Part shown: one piece after another, positions 1 to 10,187 of the stretch | Position numbering within the stretch: position 1 is the first letter of the stretch | How the letters are laid out: every line of letters begins with the position of its first letter | Assembly: GCA_904063045.1 (NCBI GenBank) | Contig: CAJFCJ010000006.1 | Span: forward strand, 1,377,647-1,441,646 | Length of the DNA: 64,000 bases | From: Dimorphilus gyrociliatus | Lineage: Eukaryota; Annelida; Polychaeta; Dinophilidae | Direction of reading: 5' to 3' | Position numbers and translations under genes: made by a program | Notes under the pieces: generated by a model | Seen by the model: only the letters and a program-made list of their open reading frames with translations | Database searches by the model: none | What the model was told of the DNA's origin: nothing

Positions 1-3000
1 ATAGCCGGGATGCGAGGCCTTGGGGTTGAAATAGCAAAGAACATAGTTCTTGGAGGTGTAAAAGCCGTCACCATTCAAGATACTGGCAAAGCTCAATGGG
101 GTGATTTATCTTCTCAGGTATATTCAGAATCCTATGTCTTTCAGTTCATTTCACAATAAACTGAAATTTTATGCATTTACAGTTCTTTTTGAGAGAAGAG
201 GATTTAGGAAAATACAGAGTTGATGTGGTTCAACCCCGTTTAGCAGAATTAAACAGATATGTTCCTATTAGCATTTACAAAAAGGAACTACAAGAGGAAT
301 TTGTTTCTGATTTCAACGTTGTCGTTCTAACTAACTCTAGCATAGAGGAACAGCGTAAAATAGCTGATTTCTGCCATACTAAAGATATCTGCGTCATAAT
401 TGCTGACACAAAAGGATTATTTGGGTTAGAAATCATTTCAATTTCCTATATGATTCAGTATTTTGTAAATATGATGTAAAACTATGTTTGACTGAAAGTT
501 CATTAATGAAAGTTTCGGATATGGGCCTGATTTTATGATTTTTGTTTTGATTATTTACAAACCTTATGTTCGATGTTATTCTATATTATCCTTTTAATTC
601 CAGGCAAATATTTTGTGATTTTGGCAAATCCTTTACTGTATATGATGATAATGGTGAACAACCTCTCTCATATATGGTGGCAAATATTGAGCAAAGCGAA
701 TTAGGCGTCGTCACTTGTTTGGATGATCAGAGACAAGAATTTCAAGATGGTGATTACGTAACGTTCACCGAGGTTCATGGAATGACCGAACTAAATGAAT
801 GCGAACCACGAAAAATTAAATGTTTAGGACCATACACATTCTCCATAGGTGACACATCGAAATTCAGCAGCTATAGTCGTGGAGGAATCGTTAAACAAGT
901 CAAAACAGCAAGAAAAATAGAATTCAAAAGTTTCAGTGAATCTCTGAAGTCACCGGAATTTGTCATTTCCGATTTCGCTAAATTTGATAGGCCAGCGCAG
1001 TTACATGCAGGCTTTCAAGCTTTGCACAAGTTTGTTCAAAGCAATCAAGCTTTACCAGGACCGAGAAACGAAAAAGATGCCGAAAAAGTACTAAATCTTG
1101 CAAAAGAAATTGATAGCGAAAATGGAGCAGCCGATATAATTAAAGATTTAGCAATGCAAGCCACAGGCGACCTCTGTCCAATGCAATCTGTGATTGGTTC
1201 AATTGCGGCTCAAGAAGTAATGAAAGCTTGTTCTGGAAAGTTTATGCCCATAGTACAATGGTTTTACTTTGACGCTGTTGAATGTATTCCTGCAGACACT
1301 GTTTTAACGGAAAAAGATTGCAAGCCTAAAAAATGCAGATACGATGGACAAATCGCTGTGTTTGGTGAAAAGTTTCAAGAAATTTTAGGAAATCAAAAAT
1401 ACTTTTTAGTCGGGGCAGGAGCTATAGGCTGTGAAATGCTTAAGAATTGGGCAATGATTGGATTAGCTTGTGGTTCCAATGGCCAAGCTTGGGTCACTGA
1501 TATGGATATTATTGAAAGATCTAACTTGAACAGACAGTTCTTATTCAGACCAGAAAATGTAGGAAAAACCAAGTCTGCAACAGCAGCTAATGCTTGTAGT
1601 CAAATGAATCCGAAATTTAACATATATCCTCAAGAAAATCGTGTTGGGCCTGAAACAGAAAATATTTATACAGATGACTTTTTTGAAAATTTGGATGGCG
1701 TTACTAATGCTCTGGATAATGTAGACGCCAGAATCTATATAGATAGAAGATGTGTATACTATCGTAAACCTCTCCTTGAATCGGGTACATTAGGAACGAA
1801 AGGAAACGTTCAAGTCGTTATTCCTTGGGTTACTGAATCCTATTCATCTTCTCACGATCCGCCAGAAAAGTCTATTCCAATATGTACTCTAAAAAATTTT
1901 CCTAACGCTATAGAACACACTCTACAATGGGCTCGTGATCAATTTGAAGGAATTTTCAAACAAGCCCCTGAGAGTGCTGAACAATATTTAAAGGACAGCA
2001 AATTTGTTGAAAGAACTCTCAAATTACCTGGGGTTCAACCAGCCGAAACATTAGAAACTGTGAAGAAGTTATTGGTTGATGAACGCCCAGCTAAATTTGA
2101 TGATTGTATTATGTGGGCAAGAAAGTTGTTTGAAGAGAACTACACAAATCAAATTAAACAACTATTGTTCAATTTCCCCGAAGATTATACGACTTCTTCG
2201 AATACTCCATTCTGGTCAGGACCTAAACGGTGTCCTCATCCTATTTTCTTTGATGCGTCAAATTCTGAGCATCTTGATTATGTAGTAGCGGCCGCCAATC
2301 TGAGAGCGGAAATGTATGGAATGACTGAAAGGGCTGATAGAAGTTATATTCAAAAGTATGCCGAAAAGATAAAACTTGTAGAATTTGTTCCACGTAGTGG
2401 AATTAAGATAGCTACGACTGATTCAGAAGCAGCAAGTGCTAATGATGATGGATGCGTTGATGAAGAGACCTTACAAAGACTGCTGAGTCAAATTCCAAAC
2501 TGTCAACAATTAGACGGTTTACAAATAAAAGCCATTGAATTCGAAAAGGATGATGATACAAATTTCCATATGGATTTTATTGTTGCCTGTTCTAATTTGA
2601 GAGCTACAAATTATAATATTCCAACAGCGGATAGACATAAATCGAAACTTATAGCTGGTAAAATCATTCCAGCTATTGCAACTACCACATCTTTAATTGT
2701 CGGTCTTGTTAATCTTGAATTATATAAAGTATGATATTTATTAATTTTTTGTATAAAGATTGTATAAGCAGCTTTTTCAGATTGTTTCCGGACAAAAGAA
2801 AGTTGAACGTTTCAAAAACGGTTTCATTAACATAGCCTTACCGTTCTTTAGTTTTAGTGAGCCAATGAAGGCTGCTGTTCATAAATACGCCAACGAATAT
2901 TGGACTCTTTGGGATCGTTTTGATATTAAAGGAGATGCAAAACTGAAAGATTTAATAAGTTTTTTCCAAAAAAAGCATGGATTTGAGGTGACAATGATTT

Positions 3001-3206
3001 GTTATGATGTTGCCACATTGTTTTCAAACTTTATGGATAATACGAAGAAAGAGAGACGATTAGAAATGAAAATTTCTGAAATTATTGTAGAAGTTACAAA
3101 GAAAGAAATACCTGATCATATTAAATCAATTGTTTTAGAAGTTTGTTGTGATGATCAGAATGGAAAGGATGTTGAAATACCTTACGTTAAATATTCGTTA
3201 AGATAA
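1..3206 (+). CDS. UBA1: Ubiquitin-activating enzyme E1, tandem copy A (5' end outside window)
   Basis: ATP-dependent E1 that adenylates ubiquitin and passes it to E2 enzymes. Exons read as 1-117 (partial), 183-424, 604-2728 and 2781-3206; the chain closes in frame (969 codons plus stop), lacking about 55 N-terminal residues relative to copy B. Visible are the first ThiF-like half ([12 protein letters not shown]), the second adenylation half ([18 protein letters not shown]), the catalytic cysteine in [11 protein letters not shown] (codon 1883-1885), and a C-terminal ubiquitin-fold domain in the last exon. Exons and introns up to about 2700 are almost identical to copy B at an offset of 4571. 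The last exon is different: by hand count about 80 of 141 residues match copy B, and it departs from the usual family sequence (for example [13 protein letters not shown] where copy B has [13 protein letters not shown]). No frame break is visible, so it looks functional. High confidence in family; the missing start is outside the window. Confidence 0.93.
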
Positions 3207-4347
3207 TTGAATACGATGAAGTTGATTTTTTTTCGTTATTTTGTCTTTAGAAATATTCTGAAAATTTTTTTGTTGGAAAAAGCTTCACTTTATATTACAT
3301 TATTTTTTTCATTGCACTTGACAAATACATAACGCTTTTCAAAATGATTTCATTACCTAATTTAGGAACTTGTTATAATTGTAACAGAAGTGGACAAAAG
3401 AGCTTGCAAAATTATAATTATTAAAGATTTTAAATATATGTAAAATTATTGTCAAATAATTGTATGGTATAAAATTTTTCTCAAGATCAAGAAATTATTT
3501 TGCGGATGAGTAATATATCAATATTCATAAATCTCTCATTTCAGCCAATCACCGAACGACACAAATCTTACGTCATTATAACGAAGAGGAAATTCCGACG
3601 CTATCTGAGCAACGTCAATTTTTAATCGATTCCTACATTGTGTCAAAGCTTTCTACAGGCGGCACTTGGCAATTTTAAATTATTGCTGAAAATCGGAGCA
3701 CAAGGCTCATCTTCTGCAAAAATACAGAGGTTGAATCCACCAAACTTCTAGGAAAACACTTGCTGATCCGGCTCCGCCGGCCATTGGGTTAGTTCATTTT
3801 TAGAGTAGGGTTGGTACTTATACGTGAGAATAATTATTTTGATTTATCTCAATTAACATGCTTAAACATTTTAAAATATCAATTGAAAAATTAATTTTAT
3901 TAAGCATCATAATATAATATGTTGCTCTTTCAAAAATTTATCAGATATTTTGTGTTTGTAAGCTGCCACACCTGTCCTGACCTGATTACGAATATTCTAG
4001 CATTTTTCACTTTGAGCTGACTTGTCCTTAAAAATAAATTATTTGTCGCAAAACTGCATCTAATCTATTTAGTCGACGCAATTTTAAATATTGCTTAAAA
4101 TTTTGTAATTTTATTTCCGATCATTGGTCAGTAGGCTTTCCGTCTTCGAATCCGCCATTTTTATTTCAGAAGCCGGCACGTTCCCTGTCGTTCGAAAGAA
4201 AATTCGATTACAGCCAGTTAGATTTTGATTTCGTCTTCATATGACTTCTAAGTTTTAACTGAAAGTGTAAATTATTTAGCTCCCGCTTTGTTAAGCTTGA
4301 ATACCTCTGTTACATATTAATACGACATATTTTTTTTATATTTTTAG
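3207..4347. other. Spacer between the two UBA1 copies
   Basis: No gene recognised. The stretch holds the 3' flank of copy A and the promoter and leader of copy B. Positions about 3541-3790 are less AT-rich and contain a GC-rich palindromic patch (CCGGCTCCGCCGG, 3768-3780). A second GC-richer patch lies at about 4135-4210. A pyrimidine tract and AG directly before the copy B start codon (ending 4347) suggest a 5' UTR intron. Confidence 0.5.
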
Positions 4348-7300
4348 ATGTCTAACAGTAACGACCAGTCTCCACCGGCAAAAAGAACGAAATTAGATAT
4401 TGTTAGTCGATAACTTCATTTAAATCGATGAAAAAATACATCCTTTTATATTTTTGATAGATGAATCAGAACAGTTCAAACGGCATGGAAATCGACGAGA
4501 GCTTATATTCTAGGCAGCTGTACGTTCTCGGACATGAAGCAATGAGAAGAATGGCTCAATCAAACGTTCTCATAGCCGGGATGCGAGGCCTTGGGGTTGA
4601 AATAGCAAAGAACATAGTTCTTGGAGGTGTAAAAGCCGTCACCATTCAAGATACTGGCAAAGCTCAATGGGGTGATTTATCTTCTCAGGTATATTCAGAA
4701 TCCTATGTCTTTCAGTTCATTTCACAATAAACTGAAATTTTATGCATTTACAGTTCTTTTTGAGAGAAGAGGATTTAGGAAAATACAGAGTTGACGTGGT
4801 TCAACCTCGTTTAGCAGAATTAAACAGTTATGTTCCTATTAGCATTTACAAAAAGGAACTACAAGAGGAATTTGTTTCTGATTTCAACGTTGTCGTTCTA
4901 ACTAACTCTAGCATAGAGGAACAGCGTAAAATAGCTGATTTCTGCCATACTAAAGATATCTGCGTCATAATTGCTGACACAAAAGGATTATTTGGGTTAG
5001 AAATCATTTCAATTTCCTATATGATTCAGTATTTTGTAAATATGATGTAAAACTATGTTTGACTGAAAGTTCATTAATGAAAGTTTCGGATATGGGCCTG
5101 ATTTTATGATTTTTGTTTTGATTATTTACAAACCTTATGTTCGATGTTATTCTATATTATCCTTTTAATTCCAGGCAAATATTTTGTGATTTTGGCAAAT
5201 CCTTTACTGTATATGATGATAATGGTGAACAACCTCTCTCATATATGGTGGCAAATATTGAGCAAAGCGAATTAGGCGTCGTCACTTGTTTGGATGATCA
5301 GAGACAAGAATTTCAAGATGGTGATTACGTAACGTTCACCGAGGTTCATGGAATGACCGAACTAAATGAATGCGAACCACGAAAAATTAAATGTTTAGGA
5401 CCATACACATTCTCCATAGGTGACACATCGAAATTCAGCAGCTATAGTCGTGGAGGAATCGTTAAACAAGTCAAAACAGCAAGAAAAATAGAATTCAAAA
5501 GTTTCAGTGAATCTCTGAAGTCACCGGAATTTGTCATTTCCGATTTCGCTAAATTTGATAGGCCAGCGCAGTTACATGCAGGCTTTCAAGCTTTGCACAA
5601 GTTTGTTCAAAGCAATCAAGCTTTACCAGGACCGAGAAACGAAAAAGATGCCGAAAAAGTACTAAATCTTGCAAAAGAAATTGATAGCGAAAATGGAGCA
5701 GCCGATATAATTAAAGATTTAGCAATGCAAGCCACAGGCGACCTCTGTCCAATGCAATCTGTGATTGGTTCAATTGCGGCTCAAGAAGTAATGAAAGCTT
5801 GTTCTGGAAAGTTTATGCCCATAGTACAATGGTTTTACTTTGACGCTGTTGAATGTATTCCTGCAGACACTGTTTTAACGGAAAAAGATTGCAAGCCTAA
5901 AAAATGCAGATACGATGGACAAATCGCTGTGTTTGGTGAAAAGTTTCAAGAAATTTTAGGAAATCAAAAATACTTTTTAGTCGGGGCAGGAGCTATAGGC
6001 TGTGAAATGCTTAAGAATTGGGCAATGATTGGATTAGCTTGTGGTTCCAATGGCCAAGCTTGGGTCACTGATATGGATATTATTGAAAGATCTAACTTGA
6101 ACAGACAGTTCTTATTCAGACCAGAAAATGTAGGAAAAACCAAGTCTGCAACAGCAGCTAATGCTTGTAGTCAAATGAATCCGAAATTTAACATATATCC
6201 TCAAGAAAATCGTGTTGGGCCTGAAACAGAAAATATTTATACAGATGACTTTTTTGAAAATTTGGATGGCGTTACTAATGCTCTGGATAATGTAGACGCC
6301 AGAATCTATATAGATAGAAGATGTGTATACTATCGTAAACCTCTCCTTGAATCGGGTACATTAGGAACGAAAGGAAACGTTCAAGTCGTTATTCCTTGGG
6401 TTACTGAATCCTATTCATCTTCTCACGATCCGCCAGAAAAGTCTATTCCAATATGTACTCTAAAAAATTTTCCTAACGCTATAGAACACACTCTACAATG
6501 GGCTCGTGATCAATTTGAAGGAATTTTCAAACAAGCCCCTGAGAGTGCTGAACAATATTTAAAGGACAGCAAATTTGTTGAAAGAACTCTCAAATTACCT
6601 GGGGTTCAACCAGCCGAAACATTAGAAACTGTGAAGAAGTTATTGGTTGATGAACGCCCAGCTAAATTTGATGATTGTATTATGTGGGCAAGAAAGTTGT
6701 TTGAAGAGAACTATACAAATCAAATTAAACAACTATTGTTCAATTTCCCCGAAGATTATACGACTTCTTCGAATACTCCATTCTGGTCAGGACCTAAACG
6801 GTGTCCTCATCCTATTTTCTTTGATGCGTCAAATTCTGAGCATCTTGATTATGTAGTAGCGGCCGCCAATCTGAGAGCGGAAATGTATGGAATGACTGAA
6901 AGGGCTGATAGAAGTTATATTCAAAAGTATGCCGAAAAGATAAAACTTGTAGAATTTGTTCCACGTAGTGGAATTAAGATAGCTACGACTGATTCAGAAG
7001 CAGCAAGTGCTAATGATGATGGATGTGCTGATGAAGAGGCCCTACAAAGACTGCTGAGTCAAATTCCAAACTGTCAACAATTAGACGGTTTACAAATAAA
7101 AGCCATTGAATTCGAAAAGGATGATGATACAAATTTCCATATGGATTTTATTGTTGCCTGTTCTAATTTGAGAGCTACAAATTATGATATTCCAACAGCG
7201 GATAGACATAAATCGAAACTTATAGCTGGTAAAATCATTCCAGCTATTGCAACTACCACATCTTTAATTGTCGGTCTTGTTATCCTGGAATTGTATAAGG

Positions 7301-7784
7301 TAAGTGTGTTGTTAACTTTATCTGATAAAATGAATTTTATTTATATTGTGTTTTGTAGCTTGTTTCTGGACAAAAGAAAGTTGAACGTTTCAAAAACGGT
7401 TTTATAAATTTAGCTTTACCATTCTTTGGATTTAGCGAACCGATATGTGCACCTAAGGTGGAATATTATGATAAGGAATGGACTCTTTGGGATCGTTTTG
7501 ATGTTAATGGAGAAATGACTTTACGTGAACTTTTAAATTATTTCATGGATAAACATGGACTGGAAGTAACAATGCTTTCTCAAGGCGTCTCCATGTTATA
7601 TTCATTTTTCATGGCAAAAAACAAGAAGGAAGAACGTTTAGGAATGCTTATTTCGGATGTTGTTCGCAAGGTTTCAAAAACGAAAATTCCAACTCACGTA
7701 AAAGCACTTGTATTGGAAATTTGTTGTAATGATAGGGATGGGAAAGAAGTAGAGGTGCCTTATGTTAGATATATTTTGCCGTGA
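4348..7784 (+). CDS. UBA1: Ubiquitin-activating enzyme E1, tandem copy B (complete)
   Basis: Complete E1 of 1024 residues in five exons: 4348-4401, 4461-4688, 4754-4995, 5175-7299 and 7359-7784, which sum exactly to 1025 codons. The start was chosen at [18 protein letters not shown], whose basic PPAKRTK tract resembles the nuclear localisation segment of animal UBA1. Domains in order: inactive ThiF half (about 70-180), four-helix bundle region, active adenylation half (VGAGAIGCE), catalytic Cys602 in [11 protein letters not shown], and ubiquitin-fold domain (about 885-1024) with conventional sequence ([26 protein letters not shown]). Introns are 58-179 bp. This copy is the canonical one: its ubiquitin-fold domain is close to the animal consensus, whereas copy A's is not. 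Confidence 0.96.
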
Positions 7785-8197
7785 CTTTATTCTTATTGCC
7801 ATAAAGGCGCTATGTAATATTCTCCTCACTATTATTAATACAAGAAAAGGCAGTGAAATGTTTGTTTCTTTTTATATTTTATTATATTACATTAATTTTT
7901 AACTGTAATTGAAATATAGTTATTGTCCTTCCGATATAGGAATTCGCTTAGGATGGATATGTAGGTATGTCGAAATAGGTTGATAATAAGTATTAGCATT
8001 AATTATCCTTGTGGTTAAATTAAATTTTGTAGAGGTTAAGCATTTTTTTTTTCGAGATTTATGAAATGTCTTATAGCCATTATGTAATTTCTTTTTTCTA
8101 ATCATGTCCAGAAATTTTCTTTTCTTGCGGAAACGGAAATTTTCGAAAGGTAAAGGTCGATTGAATCAGCCGGTGACCTAAACTCGAAGCTATTAAG
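7785..8197. other. Intergenic, UBA1 copy B to SOD2
   Basis: AT-rich spacer. It should contain the 3' UTR of UBA1 copy B and the promoter of SOD2. No convincing gene; the short minus-strand open frame here has no family features. Confidence 0.5.
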
Positions 8198-9409
8198 ATG
8201 CTTTCTCGCTTTTCTCCCGTTAAACAGTAATTATAATATGACTTTTTCTTGTGTTTTATTAAAAGCTATTCATTGGTAATCATTTTGACTTGTGATGATG
8301 ATTATACTGAATATAGGTTAATAATAAATATGTTTGTCTGAAAACGAGGTGACCTTTTGAATTTTAGAGATAACTTTAACACTTCATTCATGTTGATAAT
8401 CTTAGTCGTTATATTTCTTTTTTAAGAATTTGGTCAATTAATGTTTAAAATTATTCTTATTTTTAATAGACAGAGTTTTAGCATATTAATTCATTCAATT
8501 TCAAAGAAATATTTATCATTGCATAATTTCTACAGACTGGTTAACTTCTCTAAGTTGTCATTTGCTGCTCTTCGTCAGAAGCATACTCTTCCTGACCTTC
8601 CTTATGATTACAATGCTTTGGAGCCATATATTTCTGCAGATATCATGCAGTTGCATCACAGTAAGCATCACGCTGCTTACGTAAACAATCTTAATAACGC
8701 AGAGGGGGCTATTGAGGAAGCCAAAAGTAAGGGTGACTTGAACACCGTTATTACTTTACAGCAAGTTCTAAAATTCAATGGAGGAGGTCACGTAAACCAT
8801 TCGATTTTCTGGCAAAATCTAAGTCCTAATGGAGGTGAACCAACTGGAGATCTTTTAGAAGCTATAAAGGTTTCAATCTTTTTGAATATTCCACTGACAT
8901 TTTCAGAGTAGAACTACAGTAGATAATTAAATAATATTTGAAGTTTGTAGGATATATGTATACTACTATCTCTCAGAGAAAGATAGTTAACGACCTTTTC
9001 ATTCACAAATGACAATGCAATTATTTTATGAATTATTGACACGTTTTTCCCCTTATCAACAATGATGAATATCTATAAAATTTCAATTTAGAGGGACTTT
9101 GGAAGTGTTGAAAAAATGAAAGCGGCTATTAGTGCTTTAGCCGTAGGCGTCCAAGGATCTGGTTGGGCCTGGTTGGGTTACAATAAGGATAGAGACCGTT
9201 TGTCAATTGCCGCCTGCCCAAATCAAGATCCTCTACAGGCCTCTACTGGCCTGATACCTTTGTTCGGTATCGATGTTTGGGAGCATGCCTACTATCTTCA
9301 ATACAAAAATGTCCGACCCGATTACGTCAATGCTATCTGGAATGTTGCGAACTGGAATGATATCGAAAATAGATACAATTCCAACAGAAAGATTGAAACT
9401 CGACAATAA
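8198..9409 (+). CDS. SOD2: Mitochondrial manganese superoxide dismutase
   Basis: Converts superoxide to hydrogen peroxide and oxygen in the mitochondrial matrix. Three exons give exact frame closure: 8198-8226, 8536-8869 and 9092-9409, 226 residues against 222 in human. The first exon encodes [10 protein letters not shown] and joins [16 protein letters not shown], a basic, hydroxylated presequence ending just where mature animal MnSODs start ([11 protein letters not shown]). The metal-binding histidines ([11 protein letters not shown] and [11 protein letters not shown]) and the DVWEHAYY motif with Asp and His ligands are intact. The glutamine in GVQGSGW marks the manganese type. An alternative start at 8441 would read through into the second exon without splicing, but gives a longer, hydrophobic N-terminus unlike the family; I prefer the spliced form. 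Confidence 0.93.
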
Positions 9410-10036
9410 GAAGATACTTGTTTAAGTTGGTTTTTCCATTAATGTAACAATTACGTCAGCGTTAAACAATTCCTGTCTCTTACAGAAGCCGTATAAAACT
9501 TCTTCACACAACTACATGTGCCGAAGACAAGAAACTTGATGACTTCTATCCTATGCTAAACCTTTGTTTTCTCCCCCAATTCGGCTTGTATTATTGATTT
9601 TATTTTCATAATTTCTTTAAACAATACAGTAAAACAAGAAATTATAGTAATTGTTGAAAAAAGAATACTCCTTCCTTATATAAACATGTAATAAAGGCAC
9701 TTAACGAAAATACAACCTTTCAATAGCTTTGTCGATTTATTTATAAACTGAATATGTATTAGTTATTGACTAGTTGAATCTAAAACAAAGGTAAAAAAAA
9801 TGGATATCCTCATTCTTTTTTAATGCAATTAACAATTGAAAATTCACAGTAAAGTTGATTTAAAAGAAAAAAGAAAATCATGAAAGAGAATATGACCTAT
9901 TTTTTCCTTTTTTATCTTTTTTCATCTAAACGAAAATACTGATTCTGGAAGATGCTTTCCTTCTCTTCCTATTTTTGTTTCTCTTTTGTACTGTATATTT
10001 TTTTTTACTAGATATGGACAAATATATGTATAGCGT

Positions 10037-10068
<32 letters not shown>

Positions 10069-10187
10069 AAACACAAATTAACAGATCTATTTAACTCGTA
10101 TAAAAATAAATTTAGCACCACAAAAACGACCAGAGGAGTTAAACAAGAGTAGCAAAAAAATTTCACTAATAATACTATGTCAAAATG
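9410..10187. other. 3' flanks of SOD2 and ERC with TA repeat
   Basis: Convergent 3' ends of SOD2 (plus) and ERC (minus). AT-rich; a (TA)n microsatellite lies at about 10043-10070. No coding signal seen. Confidence 0.5.
9690..9695 (+). terminator. Poly(A) signal of SOD2
   Basis: AATAAA about 280 bases after the SOD2 stop codon, the first canonical hexamer in that stretch on the plus strand. Inferred from sequence only. Confidence 0.45.

Noticed and set aside
1-4571. UBA1 copy A as an assembly duplicate of copy B
   Set aside because: The last exon, its intron and the downstream flank differ strongly, and scattered substitutions occur upstream, so it is not a simple collapsed or repeated contig end.
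7920-8105. Minus-strand ORF of 61 codons
   Set aside because: No family features; lies in AT-rich UTR-like sequence.
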